Of a stretch of 64,000 nucleotides of DNA, positions 33,749-41,830 are shown in pieces. Both the position numbers and the translations under genes were made by a program. This DNA is from Paramixta manurensis (GTDB lineage: Bacteria; Pseudomonadota; Gammaproteobacteria; Enterobacterales; Enterobacteriaceae), in assembly GCF_013285385.1 (NCBI RefSeq), contig NZ_CP054212.1:1984001-2048000 (forward strand), in the 5' to 3' direction. The notes under the pieces are model-generated. The model worked only from the letters and a program-made list of their open reading frames with translations. It ran no database searches and had not been told where the DNA came from. Numbering within the stretch: the first letter of the stretch is position 1; every line of letters begins with the position of its first letter.

Positions 33749-33757
33749 GGAGTCGGC

Positions 33758-34579
33758 GTGAGTAATTTGTTTACTTCTTCTCAACTTCAGCCCAAGCGGC
33801 AGGCGGATAACGCGCTGCGGAAAAATGCCGCTACGTCGCGCCGAATCTTCAGCCAGCAAGTCCTGTTTATCTTGGTTTTATTGTTAGTGTGGCAGGCGGC
33901 AGGGAGCTGGTTTATCGATCCGTTCTGGGTGAGCCGCCCCGGCGATATTGCGTTGCGACTCTGGCAATTAACCTTAAACGGCGATCTGTGGCGCCATACC
34001 GCAACCACCCTGAGTGAAGCCGGCTCCGGGCTGATTCTGGGGGCGGTAGTGGGTATTGCGCTAGGGCTGGGATTGGCGCGTTTCCGGGCTATCGCTAATG
34101 TGGTGGAGCCGTTACTGATGGGGCTATATAGCCTGCCGCGCGTTGCGCTGGCACCGTTATTTGTTCTGTGGTTTGGCATCGGCCTGTCGGCCAAAGTGAT
34201 GATGTCCTTCTCGATGGTGCTGTTTGTTTTCATGTTAAACGTGCTGGAAGGAGTACGTTCACTTGACCGCGACCATATTGATTTGATGCGCACTATGCGT
34301 GCCAGCCCTCGTTATATTCTGCGTCGGATCATGCTACCGGCCATTCTGCCGTGGATTGCGGCGGCGGTGCGTATCGCCGTGGGTCTGGCGCTGATTGGTG
34401 CGGTGGTCGGCGAATTGATCGGTTCCAGCGAGGGGGTCGGTTGGTATATCGAAAACGCCGCAGGTCAACTCGATTCTACCGGGGTGTTTACCGGCATCAT
34501 TATTCTGTTGGTGCTGGCAATGATCGCCAATTCGCTAATCGGCCGGGTCTTCCGGCGCATGACGGAGTGGCGCCAATGA
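33758..34579 (+). CDS. ABC transporter permease, SsuC/TauC type
   Basis: 273 residues with six hydrophobic segments and the ATPase-contact loop 'DLMRTMRASPRYILRRIMLPAILP' around 175-195 (EAA-type). It starts 10 bases after the binding-protein gene, and its stop overlaps the ATPase start as ATGA. A ~40-residue basic cytoplasmic N-terminal tail precedes the first helix. Confidence 0.9.
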   Translation: MSNLFTSSQLQPKRQADNALRKNAATSRRIFSQQVLFILVLLLVWQAAGSWFIDPFWVSRPGDIALRLWQLTLNGDLWRHTATTLSEAGSGLILGAVVGIALGLGLARFRAIANVVEPLLMGLYSLPRVALAPLFVLWFGIGLSAKVMMSFSMVLFVFMLNVLEGVRSLDRDHIDLMRTMRASPRYILRRIMLPAILPWIAAAVRIAVGLALIGAVVGELIGSSEGVGWYIENAAGQLDSTGVFTGIIILLVLAMIANSLIGRVFRRMTEWRQ

Positions 34580-35352
34580 CTGCCAAAATAGACATCAGAC
34601 AATTGTCGGTACAGTTTTCTGGCAGCAGCGGGACGGTGAATGCCATCGACCGCCTCTCTCTCAGCGTCGCGCCCGGCGAGTTTGTCGCTATTGTTGGCCC
34701 CTCTGGCTGCGGTAAATCGACCTTGTTACGGGTGATCGCCGGGCTGGTGGAGGCCGCTTCCGGACAGGTGCGTATTGATGGCGAACCGGTGAGCGAGCCA
34801 CCGCCGGGAGTCGGCTTTATGTTTCAGCGCGACACGTTGCTACCTTGGGCGACGGTTGCGGCAAACATCCGGGTTGGCTGTGAACTCTCTACATTGGCGC
34901 CCGCCGACTATGCACGGCGCGTGGCTGAGCTCATTGAGCTGGTTAAATTAAACGGTTTCGAAGCGCACTATCCTGGCGCACTCTCCGGCGGGATGCGTCA
35001 GCGCGTCTCTCTTGCCAGGTTACTGGCCTATGAACCGGAGCTGTATCTGATGGATGAGCCGTTCGGCGCGCTGGATTATCAGACAAAAATCATGATGGGT
35101 CGGGAACTGCTGCGGATCTGGGAAAGCCGTAAACGCAGCATTGTGTTTGTCACGCACGATATTGAAGAGGCGGTGGCGTTGGCCGACCGGGTGATCGTGA
35201 TGAGCCCGCGACCAGGACGCATCGTCCAGGATTATCGTATTGACTTGCCCCGGCCGAGAGAGCCGCGCGCGCTACGCGGTAACCCGGAATTTTCCAGACT
35301 GTGCGGCATGATCTGGGCCGACCTCGCGCAAGCGAGCGGCGAGACCCTTTGA
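34576..35352 (+). CDS. ABC transporter ATPase, SsuB/TauB type
   Basis: 258 residues from the ATG at 34576 (ATGA overlap); a long upstream open frame is an out-of-frame artefact of the permease gene. Walker A 'GPSGCGKST' (~45), 'LSGGMRQR' signature (~140) and Walker B 'LYLMDEPFGALD' (~157) with the switch His in 'FVTHDIEEA' are complete. It energises the NitT/TauT-type importer encoded just upstream. Confidence 0.92.
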   Translation: MTAKIDIRQLSVQFSGSSGTVNAIDRLSLSVAPGEFVAIVGPSGCGKSTLLRVIAGLVEAASGQVRIDGEPVSEPPPGVGFMFQRDTLLPWATVAANIRVGCELSTLAPADYARRVAELIELVKLNGFEAHYPGALSGGMRQRVSLARLLAYEPELYLMDEPFGALDYQTKIMMGRELLRIWESRKRSIVFVTHDIEEAVALADRVIVMSPRPGRIVQDYRIDLPRPREPRALRGNPEFSRLCGMIWADLAQASGETL

Positions 35353-35404
35353 TAGCCCACGGCGCATTACAGTAGGTCGCAGTATAAAAATAAGGAACAA
35401 CGTG

Positions 35405-36292
35405 ATGAAGATTCGCATCGGTGCCCATCCCTCTAATTTGACGTTAACCGCGCTGACCCACTATCAGCCGTTGCAGCAGTTGCTGCTTGACGCCGGTTTT
35501 GAGCCCGAATTTTTATGGTATCCCGAAGGTAAAATGATGCACCAACTGGCCGTTAGCGGCAAAGTGAACGTGATTGGCACTGGCACCACGCGCGCGGTGG
35601 TGGCGCAGGCAGAACAAGTTCAGTTGGCCTATATTGGCGCCTCGCGCCCGCGGCGAAGCTGGTCGGCGATTTTGGTAACGGAAAACGCGCCGATTCGCCG
35701 TGCCGAGGATCTGGCCGGTAAACGTATTGGCTTTATCGAAGGCTCTTTTCAAACTTACTTTCTGCTGGCGACGCTTGAACAGGTAGGGCTGAAATATGCC
35801 GATATTGTGCCGGTAAATTTATTGCCCGGCGCTTCGCTGGCTGCTTTACAGGCCGGAGAGGTGGATGCGTGGATCGCGATGGACCCTTACCTCAGCGCGG
35901 CGTTGGCGGGCGGAGGCTTGCGCAAAATACAGGATTGTGGCGATGTGATTGCCAACCGCTCGGTTTTTTGGGTCTTACCGGAAGTTGTCGCCGCCGGAGA
36001 AGGCAAAGTTCGTGCGCTGTTCGACGCGTTGGTTGCGACCGATGCGTGGATTGGTGCGCATTTAACCGAAGCGGGCGAGCTTTTTGCGCGAGTGATTGCC
36101 AATGGGTTGACGCCGGAAGAGTGGACGCGTGGGCTACACGGGCGTGAATGGGGGATTTCCGCACCCGATGAGCAACTGTTCGCCGAGCAGCAGGCGGAAG
36201 GGGATTTGTTGTTCCGCCACGGCCTGCTGGCGCACAAAATTGATATTAATGCGACGCGTTTACCGTTTCAGCTTGATGCGGTGGAGGTATAA
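35405..36292 (+). CDS. SsuA/NMT1-like substrate-binding-fold protein without a signal peptide
   Basis: 295 residues from the ATG at 35405 (AAGGA upstream; a GTG one codon earlier is also possible). The type II binding-protein fold is indicated by 'GAHPSNLTLTALTHYQPLQQ', 'DLAGKRIGFIEGSFQTYFLL' and 'LQAGEVDAWIAMDPYLS'. The N terminus starts directly in the first beta strand, without a signal sequence. So either it stays in the cytoplasm or the annotated start is wrong, yet no signal is coded upstream. DszB desulfinase is a cytoplasmic member of this fold, but its nucleophilic Cys near residue 27 has no counterpart here. It lies 3 bases before the SsuD-like gene. Confidence 0.7.
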   Translation: MKIRIGAHPSNLTLTALTHYQPLQQLLLDAGFEPEFLWYPEGKMMHQLAVSGKVNVIGTGTTRAVVAQAEQVQLAYIGASRPRRSWSAILVTENAPIRRAEDLAGKRIGFIEGSFQTYFLLATLEQVGLKYADIVPVNLLPGASLAALQAGEVDAWIAMDPYLSAALAGGGLRKIQDCGDVIANRSVFWVLPEVVAAGEGKVRALFDALVATDAWIGAHLTEAGELFARVIANGLTPEEWTRGLHGREWGISAPDEQLFAEQQAEGDLLFRHGLLAHKIDINATRLPFQLDAVEV

Positions 36293-36295
36293 CGA

Positions 36296-37432
36296 ATGGG
36301 CCAACAGGTCGAATTCTTCTGGCGCATCCCGACTCATGGTGATGGGCGGTCTGTCTCATCTAAGGCCTGGAATCGAGGCGACTGGAAAACCGCGACATCG
36401 CACTCTATCGCGCCGGGCAACGGCGATAGTTGGGGGTATATCGATTATATGGCGATGGTAGCGAAAGCGTGTGAAGTCGCCGGTTTCGATGGCGCGCTGG
36501 TGCCGACTTCACTGCCGAGCGACGAACCTTTGATGGTTGCGGCGGCGCTGGCACGGGAAACCCGCACGTTACGTTTTATGACGGCCTTTCAGCCTGGTTT
36601 TATTACTCCCGCCTATGCCGCGAAAATGGGCGCAACGCTGCAACGTATCAGCGGCAATCGCCTGGAATGGAATGTGATCACCGGCGGCAGCGCTCCGGCG
36701 CAGCGCGCCTACGGTGATTTTTTACCGCATGATGATCGTTATGGACGTACTGGCGAATGGCTGGAGGTGATTGAAGGATTGTGGCGCGGTTCGCCTTTTG
36801 ATCATCAGGGAGAGCGTTTTCAACTGGAGGGCGGTGGGTTATCCACGCCACTACTCCATACCCGTAAGCCGGGCGTCTATTTTTCCGGCTCTTCAGAGGC
36901 CGCGTTAGCCGTTGCGGCGCGTCATGCCGACTTTTACCTGATGTGGCTGGAGCCGCTGGCGGATATGCAGGCGATGATGCAGCGGCTGAACCAGATGGCA
37001 CAGGCGCAGGGACGCCAGCTTAAATATGGCCTACGGGTGGATATTTTTGCGCGTGAAACGGAAGCCGAGGCGTGGGATGAAGCTCGGCGGCTATGGGATA
37101 AACATGATTTCAGCGCTCCGCGTAAAGCCAATCCGATGACCAGCGTCGGCGGCGGCGATTCGGTTGGAGCACAACGTCAGGCGGCGTTGCGGCAAGAAAA
37201 AAGTGAAAATTTCGCTGACTATATTATCGGGCCAAATTTATGGTCGGGGCTTGGATTAGTCAGGCCAGGCCCAACCATCGGTATCGTCGGTAGCTATCAA
37301 CAGGTGGCAGACCGCCTAACCGAGTATGTGCGCGCCGGATTTTCTAACTTTATTCTTGCCGCCAACCCACACCTTGAAGAAGCAATACGGATAGGTGAAG
37401 AGGTTCTACCGCGTATACGCGAACAGCTTTAA
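36296..37432 (+). CDS. FMNH2-dependent monooxygenase, SsuD-like (bacterial luciferase fold)
   Basis: 378 residues, almost the length of E. coli SsuD. Shared landmarks are 'FFWRIPTHGDGR' at the start, 'RLEWNVITGGS' (~120-130), 'YFSGSSEAALAVAARHADFYLMW' (~200-222) and 'ISPNLW'-like 'IIGPNLWSGLGLVRPGPT' (~305-322). The SsuD family cleaves alkanesulfonates to aldehyde and sulfite using reduced FMN and O2. No flavin reductase (ssuE) gene is next to it. It ends the transporter unit, suggesting that the imported compound is oxidised here. Confidence 0.88.
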   Translation: MGQQVEFFWRIPTHGDGRSVSSKAWNRGDWKTATSHSIAPGNGDSWGYIDYMAMVAKACEVAGFDGALVPTSLPSDEPLMVAAALARETRTLRFMTAFQPGFITPAYAAKMGATLQRISGNRLEWNVITGGSAPAQRAYGDFLPHDDRYGRTGEWLEVIEGLWRGSPFDHQGERFQLEGGGLSTPLLHTRKPGVYFSGSSEAALAVAARHADFYLMWLEPLADMQAMMQRLNQMAQAQGRQLKYGLRVDIFARETEAEAWDEARRLWDKHDFSAPRKANPMTSVGGGDSVGAQRQAALRQEKSENFADYIIGPNLWSGLGLVRPGPTIGIVGSYQQVADRLTEYVRAGFSNFILAANPHLEEAIRIGEEVLPRIREQL

Positions 37433-37464
37433 TGTTTTTATCCAGCGTGAATTAATTGCCATCA

Positions 37465-37499
37465 CCGGCCGCCATGAAAGAGTATTTCAGGGTGGCCGG
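37465..37499 (+). terminator. Imperfect hairpin after the SsuD-like gene
   Basis: CCGGCCGCC..TGAAA pairs with TTTCA..GGTGGCCGG (one mismatch and one G-T pair over 15 positions, loop GAGTA). No U run follows, so it may be a transcript-end stabiliser rather than a true terminator. Confidence 0.45.
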
Positions 37500-37595
37500 A
37501 TAATAGTCGTTATTATTATAACAATACAGAACAGTCCAGCATTGTTTCGTCAAGCAACTTGACGATTTATATTATTTCGCCAATACGGGGATAAA

Positions 37596-38864
37596 ATGAA
37601 AAACCGGGTAAATATAACGCTGGCAATAGCGATGCTATTACCGGCAGGGGCTTTTGCGTCCGCCATATCGGAAAGTCACGTGTGTGATTCTCAGCAGCAA
37701 CAGGGGCGTTCATTATTCTCCGCGCTCGTTTGCGGTAACGTTAGCGGTAGCATAAGGACGCTTTATTACTCCACCCATAATGCTAACTTTGTCGCCGCAC
37801 GGAATCAGGATACGGTAAGTTATGGTGGCTCAATTAAGTATGAAACCGGCGATTATTATGGTTTTAACGCCGGGGTCAGCGCTATTTTTTTACGTGGTAT
37901 TGACCACCCGGATAGCGCACATACCCTGTCTTCTATTGGAGATAATCAAACTAATATTGGCGAAGCCTGGCTGCGTTGGCGCTATGATGCATTACGTATT
38001 ACCGCTGGCGATCAGCGGGTTGATATGCCCTTTGTCTCCGATTATGACTGGCGTATAACGCCTGTCCTGTTTCGCGGTGTGGATGTGAACTATGGTGATA
38101 AAGAGAACTTCCTACATGCCAGTCGACTTTGGCGCTATAAGCCTTGGGGAAGCGATCAATTTCAGGCCACCAGCGCCTATACCAACGTGAAGCAAACCAC
38201 CGATGGTATGTGGGCCGCGGGTGCAGGGCGCGCGTTGCGCATGATGGATAAAAAACTATCCGGCCAAGTGTGGTATGAAAATTATCAAGATTATTCCAGA
38301 GTGTTGTATACCGAAGGACATCTACGTTGGCAGGATAATAACTGGCAGCCGGATATTGGGTTACAGTTTATTCGGGGGACCAGCGAGGGACGTGCATTGG
38401 CAGGTGAGGTGAATAATACCTCCTATGGTGTTCAATTCGCTGCCTCGCTGCTGCCGAAAGTGCGCTGGAATATTAATTATGATCATATTGTCGCGCACCC
38501 TTCCGCGTGGAATAACGGTGGCTTGGTGGTGCCTTATGCACACAGTACCTCGTCCGGGCCGTGGTTTGCGCAACCCTATTTTACCAGCACTGAAGATTTA
38601 GGGAGTGGCAATGCGTATTCCACCAATTTAATTTGGTCACTACGTCAGGCGTGGAAAGTCGGGACTCGTTACTCATTTATGGATCTAAAGCCGGATGCTG
38701 CTGAGCCGGGCATTAATCAATCGGAGTATATGGTTTTTTTTAGTTGGTTTGCTCCAGGTATATTGAAAGGTTTAAGCTTGAGCGATTATTCCGGGGTGCA
38801 GACCTCATCGCGCTATAAAAAGAACTTTTGGCAAAATAGGCTGACGTTAAAATATGATTTTTGA
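37596..38864 (+). CDS. Outer-membrane porin, OprD-like
   Basis: 422 residues. Signal peptide 'VNITLAIAMLLPAGAFASA' is followed by alternating beta-strand sequence rich in aromatic and polar residues and a C-terminal 'LTLKYDF' ending in Phe, as required for outer-membrane barrel assembly. The pattern 'GNVSGSIRTLYYSTHN' near the mature start resembles the OprD family of substrate-specific porins. It probably admits the sulfonate or other ligand of the adjacent ABC unit. GGGG site upstream. A hairpin terminator follows. Confidence 0.8.
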   Translation: MKNRVNITLAIAMLLPAGAFASAISESHVCDSQQQQGRSLFSALVCGNVSGSIRTLYYSTHNANFVAARNQDTVSYGGSIKYETGDYYGFNAGVSAIFLRGIDHPDSAHTLSSIGDNQTNIGEAWLRWRYDALRITAGDQRVDMPFVSDYDWRITPVLFRGVDVNYGDKENFLHASRLWRYKPWGSDQFQATSAYTNVKQTTDGMWAAGAGRALRMMDKKLSGQVWYENYQDYSRVLYTEGHLRWQDNNWQPDIGLQFIRGTSEGRALAGEVNNTSYGVQFAASLLPKVRWNINYDHIVAHPSAWNNGGLVVPYAHSTSSGPWFAQPYFTSTEDLGSGNAYSTNLIWSLRQAWKVGTRYSFMDLKPDAAEPGINQSEYMVFFSWFAPGILKGLSLSDYSGVQTSSRYKKNFWQNRLTLKYDF

Positions 38865-38898
38865 ATCGGCCGATACGATATAACCAGCTGGTAAAAAA

Positions 38899-38918
38899 GT
38901 GCGAGGCTTGCCTCGCAC
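38899..38918. terminator. Terminator after the porin gene
   Basis: A 9-bp perfect stem GTGCGAGGC/GCCTCGCAC, extended by an outer CTGGT...ACCAG pairing, lies 34 bases after the stop and just before the CRISPR remnant. The AAAAAA run at 38893-38898 would give a U run only in the leftward direction. Confidence 0.55.
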
Positions 38919-38932
38919 CAGCAGAAAAGGGT

Positions 38933-39005
38933 GTTCACTGCCGTGCAGGCAGCTTAGAAAGGCTCATCGCGTCCGGAACAACCGAGTTTTACGTTCACTG
39001 CCGTA
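38933..39005 (+). CRISPR. Leaderless one-spacer CRISPR remnant
   Basis: A perfect I-F-type repeat (38933-38960, GTGCA loop) and a 32-nt spacer (38961-38992) are followed by a second repeat cut after GTTCACTGCCGTA (38993-39005). No leader like those at 27.5-30 kb precedes it; the porin terminator does. It is probably a fragment of array 2/3-type DNA moved here, 8.5 kb from array 3. Confidence 0.85.
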
Positions 39006-39060
39006 TCCCTTCCGGCCCGGATTCGGTTTTACGGGTGGTTAACTGGAGCCGCCTCTGGCA

Positions 39061-39099
39061 TTGGTTGCCCCACTTTTATGTGCTATAGTTATGCACATA
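39061..39099 (+). promoter_or_regulatory. Promoter and operator-like inverted repeat of ccdAB
   Basis: A sigma-70-type promoter can be read: TTGGTT at 39061-39066, 17-base spacing, TATAGT at 39084-39089. A perfect inverted repeat TATGTGC (39077-39083) / GCACATA (39093-39099) encloses the -10 box. That is the position expected of the operator through which CcdA-CcdB complexes repress their own genes. Confidence 0.6.
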
Positions 39100-39120
39100 A
39101 ATTATGCGGAAGAGGTTATT

Positions 39121-39366
39121 ATGAGAACTAACATAACCGAAAAAAAACGTAGCACAAACGTATACTTAAATGCAGGCCTGCTTGAGGAGGCCAAAGCGCT
39201 AGACTTGAACGTTTCCGCAATATCTAACCAGGCGCTGGAAGTGGCCGTCAGGGAACGCAAGCGTGAACGCTGGATCGAGGAAAATAGGGCTGGCATCGGG
39301 GCGTTAAACAGCTTTGTGGAAGAGGCCGGGCTTTTTTCTGACGATGAAAATTTCGGGGTGATTTAG
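39121..39366 (+). CDS. ccdA: CcdA-family antitoxin
   Basis: 81 residues from the ATG at 39121, with AGAGG upstream. The N-terminal ribbon-helix-helix half ('KRSTNVYLNAGLLEEAKALDL') binds DNA. The C-terminal half ('RWIEENRAGIGALNSFVEEAGLFSD') is the disordered part that wraps and neutralises CcdB. It overlaps ccdB by one base. Length and architecture match chromosomal CcdA. It lies directly after the CRISPR remnant. Confidence 0.93.
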   Translation: MRTNITEKKRSTNVYLNAGLLEEAKALDLNVSAISNQALEVAVRERKRERWIEENRAGIGALNSFVEEAGLFSDDENFGVI

Positions 39367-39683
39367 TGAAACAGTTTGCAGTCTACAAAAATAAATCCCG
39401 GAACAGACAGGCGTACCCGTATTTTATTGATGTGCAGGCAGATATGCTTGCACATCTCAACACTCGTCTGGTAATGCCTTTAACACAGAGAACTGACTCT
39501 AATTCTCAAGTAAAAGCGTTAACGCCAGTTATTACGATTGAGCAGGTAGATTATGTTGTTCTGGCTACCATGATAACGACAACGGATGTAAAAAATCTGA
39601 AAGATGAAGATGCGGTTATGGATGCTTCACATTTACGAGATCAACTCGTTTCTGCGGTAGATATGATGATTCTGGGTATTTAA
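39366..39683 (+). CDS. ccdB: CcdB-family gyrase-poisoning toxin
   Basis: 105 residues. It starts 'MKQFAVYKNKSRNRQAYPYF' and ends 'DQLVSAVDMMILGI'. The C-terminal residues contact gyrase in CcdB; the family's final Trp-Gly-Ile is replaced here by Leu-Gly-Ile ('MMILGI'), which could weaken poisoning. In F-plasmid CcdB the penultimate segment is needed for toxicity. It is translated with ccdA (one-base overlap). It may be a functional addiction pair or a decayed toxin kept with its antitoxin. Confidence 0.92.
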   Translation: MKQFAVYKNKSRNRQAYPYFIDVQADMLAHLNTRLVMPLTQRTDSNSQVKALTPVITIEQVDYVVLATMITTTDVKNLKDEDAVMDASHLRDQLVSAVDMMILGI

Positions 39684-39888
39684 ATGGGAGGTGAAACGCG
39701 TAAGTAGATTACTGAAAACTAGAAAGACGACATTCAATTTTTCTTTATTTTATTTCCCCTGCAGAACCTTTTTTATTCTCATTTGATACCAATTAAAGAA
39801 CTGGTATTTCCCTCGTTACAGGCGGATGTGGTAATTTTTGGAATTTATTTCTTCCCTTTGTAGTTGTTGACGCTTTTGATTTTGGAAG

Positions 39889-39908
39889 ATTCACTGCCGT
39901 ACAGGCAG
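39889..39908 (+). repeat. Solitary partial CRISPR-type repeat
   Basis: ATTCACTGCCGTACAGGCAG matches the first 20 bases of the array-1 repeat form except the first base, keeps the full Cas6f-type hairpin and then runs into ACTAACC. No second repeat, spacer or leader is near. It could be an array relic or a solitary repeat unit. Confidence 0.75.
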
Positions 39909-39909
39909 A

Positions 39910-40298
39910 CTAACCAGACAAACTGAATTTGCGGACCGGGTGTTGACCTTCCAGAGGCATTAGCGACGCTGAGACAACGCCGGATTCCAGGACGAGGCGA
40001 CACGACGTCGCCGAGAGGGCGTGCCGCGTCGGGAACGCGTCGCGACCGGTCCGTTGGAAAACGGCGATGGCGAAGGAACCCGCGTTGCGGGCGAAGCGCC
40101 TGCCGGAAGCGTGGATTGTTAAGGCCCGCGCTTACGGGCCTTAACTCGCTCACCCGAAGGGTGAGAGAAACCGCCTCTAACGGCGCTGATGTGAAGCAGA
40201 TACTCTCACTCACTCGACCGAAGGGTAAGCAACCGCCTCTAACGTCGCCGATGTGAGGCAGACACTCTCACTCACCCGCCGGGAGGCGAGAACCCCCT
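39910..40298. repeat. GC-rich, repeat-containing non-coding segment before the ABC operon
   Basis: No credible gene is present between ccdB (39683) and the ATPase gene. The segment holds a strong hairpin at 40118-40145 and then 2.5 tandem copies of a ~60-base unit starting at 40145, 40205 and 40267. The copies share CTC(A/G)CTCAC, CCGAAGGGT, ACCGCCTCTAACG and GATGTGA.GCAGA.ACT. Many short self-complementary stretches (GACGTCG, GGAACGCGTCGCGACC) fill 39950-40110. It resembles the intergenic repeat elements of enterobacteria, but I do not recognise a named one. Confidence 0.6.
40118..40145. terminator. Strong hairpin, 11-bp perfect stem
   Basis: GTTAAGGCCCG (40118-40128) pairs exactly with CGGGCCTTAAC (40135-40145), loop CGCTTA. 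No U run follows on either strand, so it may be part of the repeat element rather than a terminator. Confidence 0.5.
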
Positions 40299-41066
40299 TT
40301 ACTCACCATCCAGGGCCCGCTGAATCTGCGCTTTAACCTCCACCAACCGGGAAGCGGTCAACTGACGTGGACGCGGCTCGATAATTTCAAATTGACTATG
40401 CAAACGCCCCGGACGCGGCTTCAACACCACTATCCGGTCGGAAAGATAGACAGCTTCCTCAATATCATGCGTAACCAACACCGTAGTAAGTTGCTGCTGC
40501 TGCCAAATCTGCAGCAACGCCTGCTGCAAATGACGACGAGTAAGCGAATCTAACGCGCCAAAGGGTTCGTCCAGTAACAGCACCGAGGGCTGCGGCGCGA
40601 GGCAACGCGCAATTGCCGCGCGTTGTGACATCCCGCCGGAAAGTTGATGAGGCCAGGCGCGTTCAAAGCCTTTTAGCCCAACTAACTCAATCAGCCGCGC
40701 CACCTGTTGGTGCTGTTCTGCCGCCTGACCGGGACGATTCTTCAGACTAAGCAAAATATTCTGCTCCACGGTCAGCCACGGCAGTAAACGGTGATCCTGA
40801 AAGACAATGCCGCGCGTCAACGAAGGCGTATGAATCAGGTAGCCTCCAACACGTAACTCCCCCTGGTCCGGATGATCAAGGCCCGCCAGCATACGCAATA
40901 GGGTCGATTTCCCGCAGCCGCTTGGGCCGATCAGGCTAACAAACTCGCCTTTACGCACTGTTAGAGAAACATTCTCCAGCGCCGGGAGCGCGGTACCATT
41001 GACCTGAAAACGGCGGGAAACATGGTTTATTTCGATCTCATCAGGATTTTTTAAGGCAATAGCCAT
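40299..41066 (-). CDS. ABC transporter ATPase, SsuB/TauB type
   Basis: 255 residues. Walker A 'GPSGCGKST', signature 'LSGGMSQRAAIARC', Walker B 'VLLLDEPFGALD' and switch 'LVTHDIEEA' are complete. It is the last gene of a leftward six-gene operon and overlaps the second permease by 16 bases. It energises import of the ligand bound by the protein at 44615-45706. Confidence 0.92.
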   Translation of the reverse strand: MAIALKNPDEIEINHVSRRFQVNGTALPALENVSLTVRKGEFVSLIGPSGCGKSTLLRMLAGLDHPDQGELRVGGYLIHTPSLTRGIVFQDHRLLPWLTVEQNILLSLKNRPGQAAEQHQQVARLIELVGLKGFERAWPHQLSGGMSQRAAIARCLAPQPSVLLLDEPFGALDSLTRRHLQQALLQIWQQQQLTTVLVTHDIEEAVYLSDRIVVLKPRPGRLHSQFEIIEPRPRQLTASRLVEVKAQIQRALDGE

Positions 41067-41830
41067 GGGGTTGCTCTCCGGGAAAGTGCAGCAATAAAAC
41101 GGTTTAACAACACACCGGCCAGCGCCAGCGCCAGGACACCGACGATCACTTTATCCATATCGCCATACATACGCGCGGCGGCGAGATAGATGCCTAAACC
41201 ATTGCCAAAGCCGTTGACATAACCGGTACCCACCAGGTATTCCGTGCCGATAGTGCCCAGCCAGGCAATAGTAAAGGCCGTTTCAAAACCAGACATGATG
41301 GTTGGCAGTGCAGCGGGCAGGATAATGCGACGTAGCGTACTGAACCGACCCAATTCCAACAGAAGCCCCACCTCGCGCCACGCTTCGGGTACTTTTGCAC
41401 AGCCTTCACGCGTGCTAAGCAACATCGGAAAAAACGCGCCGAGCGCGATTTCGGTAATTTTTAACCCTTCGCCGGTTCCAACCCAGGCGCTAAGTAACGG
41501 TATCCAGGCGAACAGGGCGATTTGCTGCGCGCCATTAAAGGTAGGGGAAAACAGACGATGCGCCAGGCGACAAGTTCCAAGGATGATGCCTAACACCGCG
41601 CCTGATAGCGCGCCAAGCAGTAAGCCACCGAAGGCGCGAACCACCGTCGCGGCCAGCGCGGCAGGCAACGAACCATCGCTAACCGCGTGCCATAAGGTAT
41701 GCCAAACCACCGCCGGAGGAACCAAAATGGCGCGATTGCTGGCGGAGTAGTGGCTGGTGGTTGCCCACAGCGCTAATAAGAGCGCCGGTAATACCCACGC
41801 CCGCCAGCGGCGAGTTTTGAAGACTCTCAT
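41051..41830 (-). CDS. ABC transporter permease 2, SsuC/TauC type
   Basis: 259 residues with about six hydrophobic segments and the EAA-type loop 'GLLLELGRFSTLRRIILPAALP'. The ATG overlaps the stop of permease 1 (ATGA). The operon thus has two different permease subunits, implying a heterodimeric channel, whereas Ssu/Tau systems usually have one homodimeric permease. Confidence 0.9.
   Translation of the reverse strand: MRVFKTRRWRAWVLPALLLALWATTSHYSASNRAILVPPAVVWHTLWHAVSDGSLPAALAATVVRAFGGLLLGALSGAVLGIILGTCRLAHRLFSPTFNGAQQIALFAWIPLLSAWVGTGEGLKITEIALGAFFPMLLSTREGCAKVPEAWREVGLLLELGRFSTLRRIILPAALPTIMSGFETAFTIAWLGTIGTEYLVGTGYVNGFGNGLGIYLAAARMYGDMDKVIVGVLALALAGVLLNRFIAALSRRATPWLLP

Noticed and set aside
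35405..36292. Calling this gene a DszB-type 2'-hydroxybiphenyl-2-sulfinate desulfinase
   Set aside because: The fold and lack of signal peptide fit, and sulfur monooxygenases are nearby. However, the catalytic Cys expected near residue 27 is missing, and the only Cys lies about 180 residues in.
39845..40213. A 122-residue leftward open frame over the repeat-rich segment
   Set aside because: It reads through the solitary CRISPR-type repeat and the tandem repeats, has no domain pattern, and the segment looks structured and non-coding.
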